Shown here: positions 8,327 through 16,731 of the stretch, piece after piece
Layout of the letters: each line of letters begins with the position of its first letter
Position numbering within the stretch: the stretch's first letter is position 1
NCBI RefSeq assembly: GCF_008710745.1
Contig: NZ_VYSA01000002.1
Location: 558,001-622,000, forward strand
Origin: Microbacterium rhizomatis
GTDB lineage: Bacteria > Actinomycetota > Actinomycetes > Actinomycetales > Microbacteriaceae
Length of the DNA stretch: 64,000 bases
Direction of reading: 5' to 3'
The notes under the pieces: model-generated
The model's input: the letters and a program-made list of their open reading frames with translations, nothing else
The model's database searches: none
Told to the model about the DNA's origin: nothing
Made by a program: the position numbers and the translations under genes

Positions 8327-8707
8327 TCACCGCATGTGTGCCCCGTCGCCGACCTCGTAGGCCTCGCGCAACCAACCGGCGAACTCGTCATCGAGCTCCT
8401 CCGCCGAGCTGACGCGGAAATGGTGGACGAAGAGCCGTTTCGTGTACGGAGCAACGGACGTGATGCGGGGATCATGAATCTCGCGCTGCAGATCGAAGTA
8501 GCCGCGAAGTCCTGACCGATCAGGACGCGCTCCGGCAAAGCCTCGTCGGGCGCCCTTCAACGTGATGGTCGTCTTGTGGACCGCATATGTGAACGGGCCG
8601 GCCTCCTCCACCAGCCGGATGAAGCGGTGATAAAGGTCGACCGCAAAGTCAGGTTGACCGGCCAGGTGGCGCTCCACCGTCCACTCTTCATCGGCTGCAT
8701 CCGTCAT
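8327..8707 (-). CDS. DUF5655 domain-containing protein
   Basis: A 126-residue soluble protein. The signature of the family is FTYAVHKTTITLKGARRGFAG, followed by GLRGYFDLQREIHDPRI and PYTKRLFVHHFRV. DUF5655 occurs alone or fused to nuclease-like proteins; the cluster of basic residues and the aromatic strands suggest a nucleic-acid or nucleotide role, but function is unknown. ATG 8707 begins the conserved region, although the frame stays open upstream to 9124. Co-directional with the AraC gene at 7326-8210, separated by 116 bp. Confidence 0.85.
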   Translation of the reverse strand: MTDAADEEWTVERHLAGQPDFAVDLYHRFIRLVEEAGPFTYAVHKTTITLKGARRGFAGARPDRSGLRGYFDLQREIHDPRITSVAPYTKRLFVHHFRVSSAEELDDEFAGWLREAYEVGDGAHMR

Positions 8708-8944
8708 GCCCGTACTGTGCCGCAACGGGATGCGCGAAGGCAACGTTGCCGGGTGAGGGTCCTGCCGAAGCGGACGCGCCGTGGTTGCCGAGCGCCCGGA
8801 AGCCGATCCCTGAGCGGGCTGATACCGGCTCGCACTAGCACCTCCCGCGACCGGAAGCCGGTCACGTTGCGCGCGTGAACCGTACCGTGCGGGCAGCGAC
8901 GGGGAGCGGTCCGTGCTACGCGAACTGTCGCGTAAGTTAGCGAT

Positions 8945-9433
8945 GTGCCAGAAGCCTCGCCGCTCGATGAAGCGCCGCGTCGGACCTCTCGTCGCGAGTG
9001 GCGTGCTACACACAAGCCGCCTATCCGGCGCGGAGACCCGATTCTTGACCTGGCGTCGTGGATCCTCCCGTCGGGCATGATTGCGATGTTCATCGCGAGT
9101 TGGGGAGGGCGGCGGAGCCCGCACTTATCCCCAGATGTGTCCGCGATTGCCGTCGCAGTGTGTGCCGCGGGCATGGGCGTTGTACTCCTCGCCGTGGCGG
9201 TTCGATTGCTCGTGAGGCGAGATCACGCGCCCTTGTCGATCAGCGGAGGAGTCGCGTTAGTTGTCGTGTCCGTGCTTTCGTCTGTGGTCGTGCTGGCCCG
9301 AAGCAACGGCGAGATCTCGGGATCGCTCATCGCGATGTTCATCGTCAACCTCGTCTGCCTTGCTCTCGGTGCGCTGGCGCTCGTCGTCTCGTTGTTCCGC
9401 TCGCCCCGAACCGAGCCTGCGCAGGACGCGTGA
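8945..9433 (+). CDS. Four-helix membrane protein of unknown function
   Basis: A 162-residue protein with a basic N-terminal tail and four predicted transmembrane helices (about residues 40-60, 66-88, 98-120 and 128-150). No family recognised. A TAAGTT -10 box (8933-8938) lies 6 nt before GTG 8945, pointing to a leaderless start. Its 3' end overlaps the tail of the leftward protein at 9345-10142 by 89 bp. Confidence 0.65.
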   Translation: MPEASPLDEAPRRTSRREWRATHKPPIRRGDPILDLASWILPSGMIAMFIASWGGRRSPHLSPDVSAIAVAVCAAGMGVVLLAVAVRLLVRRDHAPLSISGGVALVVVSVLSSVVVLARSNGEISGSLIAMFIVNLVCLALGALALVVSLFRSPRTEPAQDA

Positions 9434-10142
9434 GGCGGGCCAGCCCCACATTTGCGGAATCCCCGTTGTGCAACGCGTCACCTGCTGCCCGCTGAGGATC
9501 CTCTTGCGGGCGCTGAACTCGGGACACCTTCGCCGTCGCGCGCCCGTTCCCGCGCGATGTGAGTGGCGTGGTCCCGCACGTTCGCAGGAACAACGAAGGG
9601 AGAAGCACGGCGAGCCACGCGGAACCCGTCAGCGCGGCGATCCTCGGTTGCGCGTAACCGAAGTAGAGGGGTAGCTCCGTGAGCGCAACCGTGACCGGAA
9701 AGACGATGATCGCGACGACCGCTGCCCATGTCGGCAGCGGTTGAATGAGCAGTGCGTTGGCGGTAAGAGGGTCAGTGAAGAACACTGGCGCCAGCAGGAT
9801 GCTGCCAGCTACGGCGAGTGTGCCACCGATGACTGCAACAACGAGGGCCCAGAGCAGGTCCTTGCCGGCGCCCGGGCGGACGAAACGATAGAAGCCCGTC
9901 CAGGCGAACCCCTCCACCTTCCCTCGCCACCGCAGGAAGATGAAGGTGACGCCGCTGGTCGCTGCCGCGGTGAAGGGCCACAATGCCGCGGATGCGGGCC
10001 ACGGTTGCGCTGCGCCCGAGGCCGCGACCAGTAGCGCGACAATCGCTTGGAACACGGCGAAGAGGACGAGCCGCATGAGAAGCGATACGGCCAGGATGCC
10101 GATGCCGTAGCGGCGAGATGTGGTCGACGCTCGGATGGACAC
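9345..10142 (-). CDS. CPBP-like membrane protein, apparently truncated
   Basis: A 265-residue reading frame whose first 190 residues match the CPBP/CAAX-protease-like membrane family: several transmembrane helices, then ELPLYFGYAQPRIAALTGSAWLA, the degenerate form of the family's first catalytic motif. After LLPSLFL the sequence becomes a hydrophilic, arginine-rich tail (RTCGTTPLTSRGNGRATAK...) with none of the expected C-terminal helices or the second histidine motif. No other frame downstream carries them. I read this as loss of the 3' end, so the product is probably non-functional. The tail also overlaps the convergent gene at 8945-9433. Confidence 0.55.
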   Translation of the reverse strand: MSIRASTTSRRYGIGILAVSLLMRLVLFAVFQAIVALLVAASGAAQPWPASAALWPFTAAATSGVTFIFLRWRGKVEGFAWTGFYRFVRPGAGKDLLWALVVAVIGGTLAVAGSILLAPVFFTDPLTANALLIQPLPTWAAVVAIIVFPVTVALTELPLYFGYAQPRIAALTGSAWLAVLLPSLFLRTCGTTPLTSRGNGRATAKVSRVQRPQEDPQRAAGDALHNGDSANVGLARLTRPAQARFGASGTTRRRAPAHREQGRRG

Positions 10143-10353
10143 GACACCTCACGATCCGCAGACCTCATGCCCACGACCCAAGGCTCGCGGACCGGGGCAA
10201 TATGAAGGGACGTTGGTCCCGCTCACGGGCGCCGGTGCCCGAACCCCGCGCCCCGACCGCGCTTGAGCGAATGCTGAGGTCCTCTCTGGGCTAGTCAAGC
10301 CCTCCCGCCTCTCGACCGTTCGGTAATCGATGAGCGTTCGACGCTGAACAACT

Positions 10354-10374
10354 CGCCCCTCTAATGGAGGGGCG
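10354..10374 (-). terminator. Hairpin spanning the stop codon of the next gene
   Basis: CGCCCCTC (10354-10361) pairs perfectly with GAGGGGCG (10367-10374) across a 5-nt loop. The TAG stop of the leftward gene lies inside the hairpin. On the minus strand it is followed by AGTTGTT, a weak T-rich tail. Likely a transcription terminator or mRNA 3'-end structure. Confidence 0.5.
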
Positions 10375-11005
10375 CGGCGCCGGTCGGCGCGGGGTCTGCG
10401 ATGCTGTCAGCGATGACCGCGACATCCTTGATGCGCGATCCGAACAGGTCCCAAATCGTTCCGAAAGCCAGTACGACTTCGACTCGAAGACCGTTGCGAT
10501 CGAGTATGCCGAGCATCGGGCCCCCTCCCAGCCATGGCAACGCGCGCAGGACCTCCACTTTGGCGATCGAATCACGGCGAAGCGTCAGCGCAGGACCGTC
10601 CGGATCAGTCTCCGACCACAGAGCGATGTCCGTGCTCGATACGGTCAACCACCCCTTACCGAATTTCGTGTGCGTCGCCCAATCGGGTACCCCATCACGA
10701 ACAAGGACACTCGCCCCGCGCACCGTCGCACAGGTAACTCTGCCATGCGTCGCAGCGCGATTCGCGCGAGCCCGCGTTCGGCTGATCGGGTAGGCGATCA
10801 CGACGGCGACGACAAGGGGAAACACGAGAGCCGTCGCCCACCACATCACGTAGTCAGTGGTATCGAATACTCGCACCTGCGGTCCCCAGATCAGCGCGCT
10901 GGCAGCGATGCACTCGACTATCACGAGCGTAAAGATCAAGAAGCCGCCGCGAAGTCTCAATTCCGGCGAGACCATGACCCGCCATGTCTGACGTGTATCT
11001 ACCAT
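10361..11005 (-). CDS. Membrane protein with PH-like domain, unknown function
   Basis: A 214-residue protein with two N-terminal transmembrane helices (about residues 20-40 and 52-72), a basic loop (RTRARANRAATHGR), then a soluble domain whose strands (KGWLTVSSTDIALWSE, LRRDSIAKVEVLRAL) resemble the bacterial PH domain of actinobacterial membrane proteins. ATG 11005 follows GGGAGGA at 7 nt. Monocistronic, with a hairpin at its stop codon. Function unknown. Confidence 0.7.
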   Translation of the reverse strand: MVDTRQTWRVMVSPELRLRGGFLIFTLVIVECIAASALIWGPQVRVFDTTDYVMWWATALVFPLVVAVVIAYPISRTRARANRAATHGRVTCATVRGASVLVRDGVPDWATHTKFGKGWLTVSSTDIALWSETDPDGPALTLRRDSIAKVEVLRALPWLGGGPMLGILDRNGLRVEVVLAFGTIWDLFGSRIKDVAVIADSIADPAPTGAAPLH

Positions 11006-11087
11006 GCATGTATCCTCCCGGGGATCCCCGTAAGTCTGGACATTGGCGCAGTACCCTGCCTCCTGCGGGGATCGCGCCGCGCGAGGC

Positions 11088-11588
11088 TCACTGTGCCGAA
11101 GAGTCGAGTGCCCTGAGGTAGCGGTCGGTCATACGGCTCTGCACCCGCCGGGCCACCGGACCACCCAGCCGAGTGAACCAACGGGCGGACACAGAGAATG
11201 CGACGATCCTGAAGATCACTTCGCCGGATGGCGTGAGGTGGAGCTCGAAGCGCTCTTCACCACGCTCAGGGTGGCCCGGCAGGGTGCCGTACGCGAAGCC
11301 GCAATAGGCGGGAGTCCTCTCTGCCCAGACCACAACACAGGGAATCTTGAAGGTGAGCGGCCCGAGACGCAGTCGCATCTGCACCTGCGTGCCCTTCCGC
11401 AACGGCACCTCAGACAGCCGAACGATTGCGCCAGCGCGACGTTGCACGGCTCCCGAGAAGAGATCGTCCGCGGCTCGCTCGAACTCTTCCCAGCCATGGC
11501 CGACGACGCGTTCCACCCGCAGATGGTGATACCCCGCAGGTAGCTCACCGCCGGTGGCGCCGACCTCCGGGTACGTCACCTCGAGCAT
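11088..11588 (-). CDS. DUF1990 family protein
   Basis: A 166-residue protein of the DUF1990 family. The N-terminal YPEVGATGGELPAGYHHLRV motif, the central CVVVWAERTPAYCGFAYGTLPGHPE and the ending HLTPSGEVIFRIVAFSV with RRVQSRMTDRYLRAL are typical. The family adopts a lipid- or ligand-binding START-like fold and is widespread in actinobacteria, with no established reaction. A TAGCCT -10 box (plus-strand 11595-11600) lies 6 nt before ATG 11588, so the mRNA is probably leaderless. Confidence 0.88.
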   Translation of the reverse strand: MLEVTYPEVGATGGELPAGYHHLRVERVVGHGWEEFERAADDLFSGAVQRRAGAIVRLSEVPLRKGTQVQMRLRLGPLTFKIPCVVVWAERTPAYCGFAYGTLPGHPERGEERFELHLTPSGEVIFRIVAFSVSARWFTRLGGPVARRVQSRMTDRYLRALDSSAQ

Positions 11589-11613
11589 CGGTCCAGGCTA
11601 GGCCCGATCTCTG

Positions 11614-11853
11614 TCAGTCCGCGGTCAACGCCGACTCTCCGTTCGCCGCCGCCTCGATCCAGTCAACCGCCTCGTCTGAGAGGAAGAAGCCCGCGGGGCC
11701 GGCCTCGCCGACCCACCATGAATTCGACATCAGGGATCCGCCAGCGGCCATGATCTTGTCCAGCACTTCGGGCGGAACCGACTCGCCGTTGTGTGCGACG
11801 AGCCACGCCTGTACCTCGGGGTCCAGCTTCGACCACCACTCGATGATCTGCAT
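11614..11853 (-). CDS. Small conserved hypothetical protein, 79 aa
   Basis: An acidic 79-residue protein with no signal peptide or membrane helix: MQIIEWWSKLDPEVQAWL, then VPPEVLDKIMAAGGSL and GFFLSDEAVDWIEAAANGE. It looks like a compact helical domain of the kind scattered through Microbacteriaceae genomes. A GGTGG sequence lies 4 nt before the ATG. It may be co-transcribed with the DUF1990 gene 25 bp downstream. Confidence 0.65.
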   Translation of the reverse strand: MQIIEWWSKLDPEVQAWLVAHNGESVPPEVLDKIMAAGGSLMSNSWWVGEAGPAGFFLSDEAVDWIEAAANGESALTAD

Positions 11854-11903
11854 GTCGCCACCATGTCACGGAGGTCGGCCGCCCGGAAGCCCCTCCCCAC
11901 CGC

Positions 11904-12305
11904 CTAGCTCGACAGCAGCGCTTGCGTCCCGAGCAGCGTGGGCACGCTGATTCCCGCCGTGACAGCTAGCCAGAACGCCGCTCCTGCCCAATCCCGCCGG
12001 ATAGTCAGGTACATCGCGGTGTACGCAGTGACGCCGGCCGTCGCCCAGCTGGCTACAAGGAGCCCGGTGATTGCGCCGGTCTGAAGTCCGGGCATTCCCG
12101 TCAGCGCACCGATGAAGACCGTGAACCCAAAGAAGCACCAACCGATGATCAGCAGGATCCAGAGTAGGAAGAGAAGGTCCTCAAGCAACGATCCAGGTGC
12201 CCTCCGCGCCCGGTCTGTCCGCAACGCGGCGGGGATGGTGACCTCCTCCGGGATCCTGCTCAGCCGGCGGATCGTGTCGTCGTCGGCCTTGATGCCCGCG
12301 ATCAT
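11904..12305 (-). CDS. Membrane-anchored C-terminal part of a DUF6584-like protein
   Basis: A 133-residue reading frame: an N-terminal soluble stretch MIAGIKADDDTIRRLSRIPE, then three or four transmembrane helices (LLFLLWILLIIGWCFFGFTVF, TGAITGLLVASWATAGVTAY and AAFWLAVTAGISVPTLLG). Its ATG overlaps the stop of the upstream frame (12302-12544) by 4 nt. Read through in this frame, the upstream DNA continues as QQRLRAYAAMIAGIKADDD, which would join smoothly to the N-terminal half. The pair may therefore be one gene broken by a frameshift near 12340, or two coupled genes. Confidence 0.55.
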   Translation of the reverse strand: MIAGIKADDDTIRRLSRIPEEVTIPAALRTDRARRAPGSLLEDLLFLLWILLIIGWCFFGFTVFIGALTGMPGLQTGAITGLLVASWATAGVTAYTAMYLTIRRDWAGAAFWLAVTAGISVPTLLGTQALLSS

Positions 12306-12544
12306 CGCCGCGTAAGCGCGGAGTCTTTGTTGCGCGGTTCGCCGGGCAGGCCGATCGCGTAGCGGCCGGCTTGGTCTAGATGCCCTGCTTGGCGGTAGAT
12401 GCTGACGAGTGCTTCCCGGGTGCCCTCATCGTTGGGATCCTCCTCGAGACGAGCTTTCAGAGGAAGCGTCGTCGAACGCAGATCGACGCGCTCGAAGCGC
12501 GGTGTCTGGTGTCCCGGTTCCACGCTGCAATTATGCGGCTTCAC
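12302..12544 (-). CDS. N-terminal part of a DUF6584-like protein
   Basis: An 80-residue frame starting at GTG 12544 with a TPR-like helix pair: LKARLEEDPNDEGTREAL and SIYRQAGHLDQAGRYAIGL. The AGR-aromatic motif after a short helical repeat resembles the DUF6584 family, whose members are single proteins of about 150-190 residues. After GLPGEP the frame degenerates and stops, while the neighbouring frame (11904-12305) carries the expected continuation. A broken gene is the likeliest reading; two coupled genes is the alternative. Confidence 0.5.
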   Translation of the reverse strand: MKPHNCSVEPGHQTPRFERVDLRSTTLPLKARLEEDPNDEGTREALVSIYRQAGHLDQAGRYAIGLPGEPRNKDSALTRR

Positions 12545-12796
12545 TACCGCCGACCATGGCAGAGCCGTGGCGGCGTGAGGTGCTGAACAAGATCCGGGGG
12601 CGCCGGCCTAGTTCTACACTCGCGACGTTGCGGGATAGCTTTCCAGCAAAGCGTGCAAGTGTCCGACTTCACCCGGGTAATGGAGGACGGCATGGGATCT
12701 GCGGGCAGCACACGGAGGTTGTCCGGTCTGTTGTCCGTGTGGTGTCGCTGTTGAGCGAGTCAGGCATCGTCCGTGACGCCCAAGTAGGTTTCTGAC

Positions 12797-13048
12797 ATGG
12801 CCACCTGGCAAGAAGGACGTTTCATCACTGACTGGGCCGATCGGACAGAAGTCGCCAGATTGCTGTACCCCGCGGTCTGGTGGTCGCTGCTGATTGCATG
12901 TGCAGCGATCGGAATCGCCTCGGCCGTGTCAGTGCTCTGGTTCGGGGTTTCCGGCGTTCTCTGGGGAGGCGCGGCCACGATGGCGCTGGTCGTTGTCCTC
13001 TGCATCCGCGGGCTAGTGAGGCTCAACAGGACGCGACAGGGATCCTGA
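12797..13048 (+). CDS. Small two-helix membrane protein, 83 aa
   Basis: Two transmembrane helices (about residues 25-50 and 54-74) after a polar N-terminus MATWQEGRFITDWADRTEVA, ending in a basic tail (RLNRTRQGS). No family recognised. TAGGTT (12785-12790) is 6 nt before the ATG, the leaderless arrangement. It stands alone. The 250 bp upstream contain no gene that I can support. Confidence 0.6.
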   Translation: MATWQEGRFITDWADRTEVARLLYPAVWWSLLIACAAIGIASAVSVLWFGVSGVLWGGAATMALVVVLCIRGLVRLNRTRQGS

Positions 13049-13171
13049 TCGCGCGGCGACCCCTCGACCAAACGGTATCCCCCGCAAGGGTAGTCATATA
13101 GAGATCGGATCCGCCGCGCGGCCGCTCAACACGTCATCGAAATCGCTTCGGAACGCCCTCAACGTCGACGC

Positions 13172-13783
13172 CTAGTTCGTCGGAGCGAGTTGCGCGATGA
13201 TGGCTCCGTGGGGGCGAGGTTTAGGGTTGCGTCCGATTCGGGTGTGAGTCTCGATGACCTCGAAGCCCGCTGCGCGCAACTCGTTCGACAGCGCTTCAGC
13301 AGACCAGCGGTAGGCGGTAACCACCGCATGATCGAATGGCTCCACCTGGGCACCGATGAAGAATCCCACCAGGACTGAGCCATTGGGACGCATGACGCGA
13401 GCGAACCCCTCAAGCGCGGTGCGAACTGTGCTCGGTTCGTGGTGGATCAGTGAATACCAAGCGAGGATCCCGCCAACGCTGCCGCTGGAATCACGCAGCC
13501 TATCTAAGCTGCCCAGCTCGAAGGATATGTGGGGATAGGTTCTACGGGCGTGGTCCACGAACTCCGGCACCTGGTCCACGCCGCGAATGTCGTGGCCATG
13601 CTCCGCGAGGTACGCGGACCAGTGCCCGGGGCCGCAGCCCGCATCCACGATCGGGCCGTCGACCTGCGCGGCCCAGGATTTGATCAGTGCACGGTCGGAC
13701 GGGTGAAGTGAATCCACCGACCCGAGTTGTTCCACATAGTCCGCCGCTCGCGCCGAGTACGCAGATTCCACATCCGAAGACAC
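13172..13783 (-). CDS. Class I SAM-dependent methyltransferase
   Basis: A 203-residue Rossmann methyltransferase. Motif I is IVDAGCGPGHWSAYLAEHG (about residues 45-63), motif II begins IRGVDQVPEFV, the SLDRLRD loop is the usual acidic/adenine region, and GGILAWYSLIHHEPS is the post-II motif. It belongs to the small-molecule methyltransferase type. I prefer GTG 13783 to the ATG 33 bp upstream because a TAGGCT -10 box lies 7 nt before it. Substrate unknown. Confidence 0.88.
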   Translation of the reverse strand: MSSDVESAYSARAADYVEQLGSVDSLHPSDRALIKSWAAQVDGPIVDAGCGPGHWSAYLAEHGHDIRGVDQVPEFVDHARRTYPHISFELGSLDRLRDSSGSVGGILAWYSLIHHEPSTVRTALEGFARVMRPNGSVLVGFFIGAQVEPFDHAVVTAYRWSAEALSNELRAAGFEVIETHTRIGRNPKPRPHGAIIAQLAPTN

Positions 13784-13998
13784 GAACAGAAGCCTAGAAG
13801 CGAAGACGCTTAGCACCCTTCGACCGAACCGACGTCGGTCGATGACGCCCGTAGGACGGTGGCTGACCGCAGCAACCTCCGTGCGAGATCCCGCTCGCGC
13901 CCATCCAGACGACGCCGAACACTCTCGAACCGCGAATACCCCGCCCGCGATATAGCCCGGTGACGGGCCGACCTGCGGCAGAGAGCTCCGAAGGGCTC

Positions 13999-14649
13999 CT
14001 ACGCCCCGTCATCGACATCGCCCCAGGCGGCGATGTCGACACCGTGGTTTTCCGGCGACGCGAACGTCCACCACTGGGGTGCGTGCGAGGCATCCGCCAG
14101 CCGGCCCCCTGCTCGGAGAACTGCGGCTACGTGCTCGTCCGCACGGTCGTTCGGTACGGCCACGTCGATGTGGGTGCGCCCGCGCCCCGGCGTAGAGATC
14201 TCGTCGAACCACATCCGCGGTCCGCGGCGGAGCGGATCGACGACGAAACCGCCGAGCGATTCATATCCCAGCGCCGCGACCCAGAAATCGCGTGTGCTCG
14301 TGCCCTCCGCTTCGGCGATGGCGATCTGAATCGTGTGCAGCTGCGACGGGTCGGGCGTGAGGCCGAGCTCTGCGGCGATGGCCGAGACGCGCTGAACGAG
14401 TTCGACATCGAGTGCGTCGAGTCGGCCCCGGGGCGTCGACGCGGTGCGGACGACCACGGCTTCCGGCCGCAGGTCGATGTCGGGCTCGCGACCCACAGCG
14501 ACCGTGTCCAGCGCGATGCGGCGGATGAACTCGACTCCCGTCGCGAACGAGCCCGTCGGGTAAACCGTCTGCGCGCCCCCGTACAGGACGTGCCAGCCGG
14601 CTGTTCCCTGTTCGTCGTGGAACTGCTTGGCGCTCACCGATTCGGCCAT
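13999..14649 (-). CDS. Fusion of a 4a-carbinolamine-dehydratase-like domain and a VOC domain
   Basis: A 216-residue protein with two domains. Residues 1-95 match the pterin-4a-carbinolamine dehydratase (PCD/DCoH) fold: WHVLYGGAQTVYPTGSF, then GREPDIDLRPEAVVVRTAS, where the classic HPD..H active-site motif is replaced by EPD and no following histidine. Residues 100-216 are a VOC domain of glyoxalase type (IQIAIAEAEGTSTRDFWVAA ... GRTHIDVAVP ... HAPQWWTFASPENHGVDIAAW). GGGAGA lies 4 nt before the ATG. The combination is known in actinobacteria. The dehydratase half is probably inactive as such. Confidence 0.8.
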   Translation of the reverse strand: MAESVSAKQFHDEQGTAGWHVLYGGAQTVYPTGSFATGVEFIRRIALDTVAVGREPDIDLRPEAVVVRTASTPRGRLDALDVELVQRVSAIAAELGLTPDPSQLHTIQIAIAEAEGTSTRDFWVAALGYESLGGFVVDPLRRGPRMWFDEISTPGRGRTHIDVAVPNDRADEHVAAVLRAGGRLADASHAPQWWTFASPENHGVDIAAWGDVDDGA

Positions 14650-14822
14650 GATCTCTCCCGTTCACCCGCTGAGATGCGTGTCGCCACAGTAGTGAGCGGT
14701 TACGACATCCTCGTCTCGTCGATGTCGTCGACGGAGAACGCGACGCGGTGCATGTGCGGGCCGGTACCGCATTGCCGACGTCGACCGGCCCGCGGACGCG
14801 GCAGAGCGGGCAGAGTAGCCCC

Positions 14823-15545
14823 ATGACATTCACGGGCTTCGGGGCAGAGGCGAGCGGGTTCTTGGCGGCACTGGCGCAGGACAACTCCCGAGCGTTCTTC
14901 GACGCGCATCGCTCGCAGTATGAGAGGGTCATCCGCCAGCCGATGGAAGACCTGCTCGGCGAGGCAGAGGCCACGTATGGCTCTGGCCGAGTGATGCGCC
15001 CGAACCGAGACGTGCGGTTCAGCACCGACAAGTCGCCCTACCGCACGGACGCCGGCCTCTGGGCAGGCTCGGTCGGCGGCGTCTACCTCAGCCTCACCGC
15101 CGAGCACCTCGAGGTCGGCGGCGGCCTTTACGAGCCGAGCCGTGACCAGCTGGCGCGCGCTCGGACCGCCATCGACTCCGCTCCGACCGCCGCCGCCCGG
15201 CTTGCACAGATCGTCGCCACTCTCGTGGCCGAGGGTTTCGAGATGGCCGGCCCCTCTTTGCGGACCGCCCCGCGGGGGTACGACCGCGAGCATCCCCACA
15301 TCGAACTGCTCCGCCTGAAGCACTACGCCGCGCTCACGACGCTCCCCGTCGACGCGGCACCGGAAGAGATCAGGCACTCCTGGGAGACCGTCGAACCCCT
15401 CATCGAGTGGGCGGGCACGTTCGTCGGGGCGGCGCAATCGTGGCCGCAACTGGTCTGGCACTGCGCGAAACGGGAAGCATCTCGGCAAGCGCTGACGGCA
15501 ACCCCTTCAGCTGGGCCGCCCCCTCCGCGTAGCCTCGTCTCGTGA
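14823..15545 (+). CDS. DUF2461 domain-containing protein
   Basis: A 240-residue DUF2461 (TIGR02453-type) protein. The family signature is FLAALAQDNSRAFFDAHRSQY at the N-terminus, followed by RDVRFSTDKSPYRTDAG and GVYLSLTAEHLEVGGGLYEP. The family is widespread and uncharacterised. The start ATG 14823 is preceded by CAGAGT at 6 nt (leaderless). The last residues (SAGPPPPRSLVS) look like extra sequence read through before the GTGA overlap with the next gene, which indicates a two-gene operon. Confidence 0.87.
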   Translation: MTFTGFGAEASGFLAALAQDNSRAFFDAHRSQYERVIRQPMEDLLGEAEATYGSGRVMRPNRDVRFSTDKSPYRTDAGLWAGSVGGVYLSLTAEHLEVGGGLYEPSRDQLARARTAIDSAPTAAARLAQIVATLVAEGFEMAGPSLRTAPRGYDREHPHIELLRLKHYAALTTLPVDAAPEEIRHSWETVEPLIEWAGTFVGAAQSWPQLVWHCAKREASRQALTATPSAGPPPPRSLVS

Positions 15546-16624
15546 CGCACCAGCTCACCCGCGACGAGGCACGCCGCATCATCGTGCGCGCCCAGCTGCT
15601 GGATGCCGACCGGCCCGGTGATGTCGTCGAGGTGGCCGAGCAGATCTGCTGGATCAAGATCGACCCCACCGCGACGATCGCTCCGTGCGAAGACACCGAG
15701 CTCTGGTCACGGATCGGCTGGTCATACGAACCAGGGCAGCTGAAGAAGGCCGTCGAGATCGACCGGCTCCTGTTCGAGTTCGACGGCGCGTTCCGCCCGA
15801 TCAGCCTGCTTCCGCTCATGCTGCCGAAGATGCGCACGTGGCCGACCCGCGAGAGCACGAAGCAGTGGCTCGAGGCGAACGACGCGTTCCGGTCGGATGT
15901 CATCGCGCGGCTCCGCGCCGAGGGGCCACTCCTCACGAGCGACATCCCCGATACCGCACAGGTCAGCCGCGCGCCCGACGGCTGGAGCGGATCGAACCAG
16001 GTGCCGATCATGCTCGACTTCCTCGTGCGGCAGGGCGTGGTCGCGGTCGCCGGGCGGCACGGTCGACACAAACGATGGGATCTCGCCGAACGGGTCTACC
16101 CGCAGAACCTGCCCGAATACGACGCCGACGAAGCGGCGCATCTGCTCGAGGAGCGGTGGTTGCGAGCATCCGGACTCGCCCGCCCGCACTGGTACTGGAG
16201 CGGCGTCGGCAAGACCTCGGGCGAAGCGGCCGTCGTAGAGGGCAGCAAGAACACCTTCCGCGTCGACCCCGAGGCGATCGCCGCCCTCGAACAGGACGAC
16301 GGCGGCCGCGTCGCCTTCCTCAGCCCGTACGACGGCATGCTCTTCGACCGCAAACGGCTCGAGGAGGTCTTCGAGTTCACCTACGTGCTCGAGCAGTTCA
16401 AGAAGAAAGCCGATCGCGTGTACGGGTTCTTCGCGCACCCGATCCTCATCGGCGATCGATTCGTCGGGATGCTCGATGCCGAGGTCGACCGCGAGCGCGG
16501 CGAGCTGCGCGTCAATGCCGTGCACGAGTTCATGCCCCTCGAACCCGAAGAGGACGAGATGGTGCGCGCCGAGATCGCCGAACTCGCGGACTGGCTCGGA
16601 GTCGGGCTGGCAGAACCGCGCTGA
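15542..16624 (+). CDS. Winged-helix DNA-binding domain protein of the YcaQ/HTH_42 family
   Basis: A 360-residue member of the HTH_42 superfamily, which includes the DNA glycosylases AlkZ and YcaQ/AlkX that unhook interstrand crosslinks. The N-terminal region has the equivalent of the catalytic strand, QICWIKIDPTATI, but the usual Q-x-Q/Q-x-D catalytic pair reads K39-I40-D41. The central GWSGSNQVPIMLDFLVRQGVV is the winged-helix segment and GRVAFLSPYDGMLFDRKRL the conserved C-terminal loop. The gene is coupled to DUF2461 by a GTGA overlap. A DNA repair role is possible, but the altered catalytic residue makes glycosylase activity uncertain. Confidence 0.85.
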   Translation: MTHQLTRDEARRIIVRAQLLDADRPGDVVEVAEQICWIKIDPTATIAPCEDTELWSRIGWSYEPGQLKKAVEIDRLLFEFDGAFRPISLLPLMLPKMRTWPTRESTKQWLEANDAFRSDVIARLRAEGPLLTSDIPDTAQVSRAPDGWSGSNQVPIMLDFLVRQGVVAVAGRHGRHKRWDLAERVYPQNLPEYDADEAAHLLEERWLRASGLARPHWYWSGVGKTSGEAAVVEGSKNTFRVDPEAIAALEQDDGGRVAFLSPYDGMLFDRKRLEEVFEFTYVLEQFKKKADRVYGFFAHPILIGDRFVGMLDAEVDRERGELRVNAVHEFMPLEPEEDEMVRAEIAELADWLGVGLAEPR

Positions 16625-16731
16625 GCGCCGGCGAGCGCGGCCCGCGGTGATCGGAGAGCGAGCGCCAGGGAGCGTATCGAGATCCGAACCTCCGAGCAGC
16701 CCCCGCTCGCATTTCCAGGATATCGCCCGAC

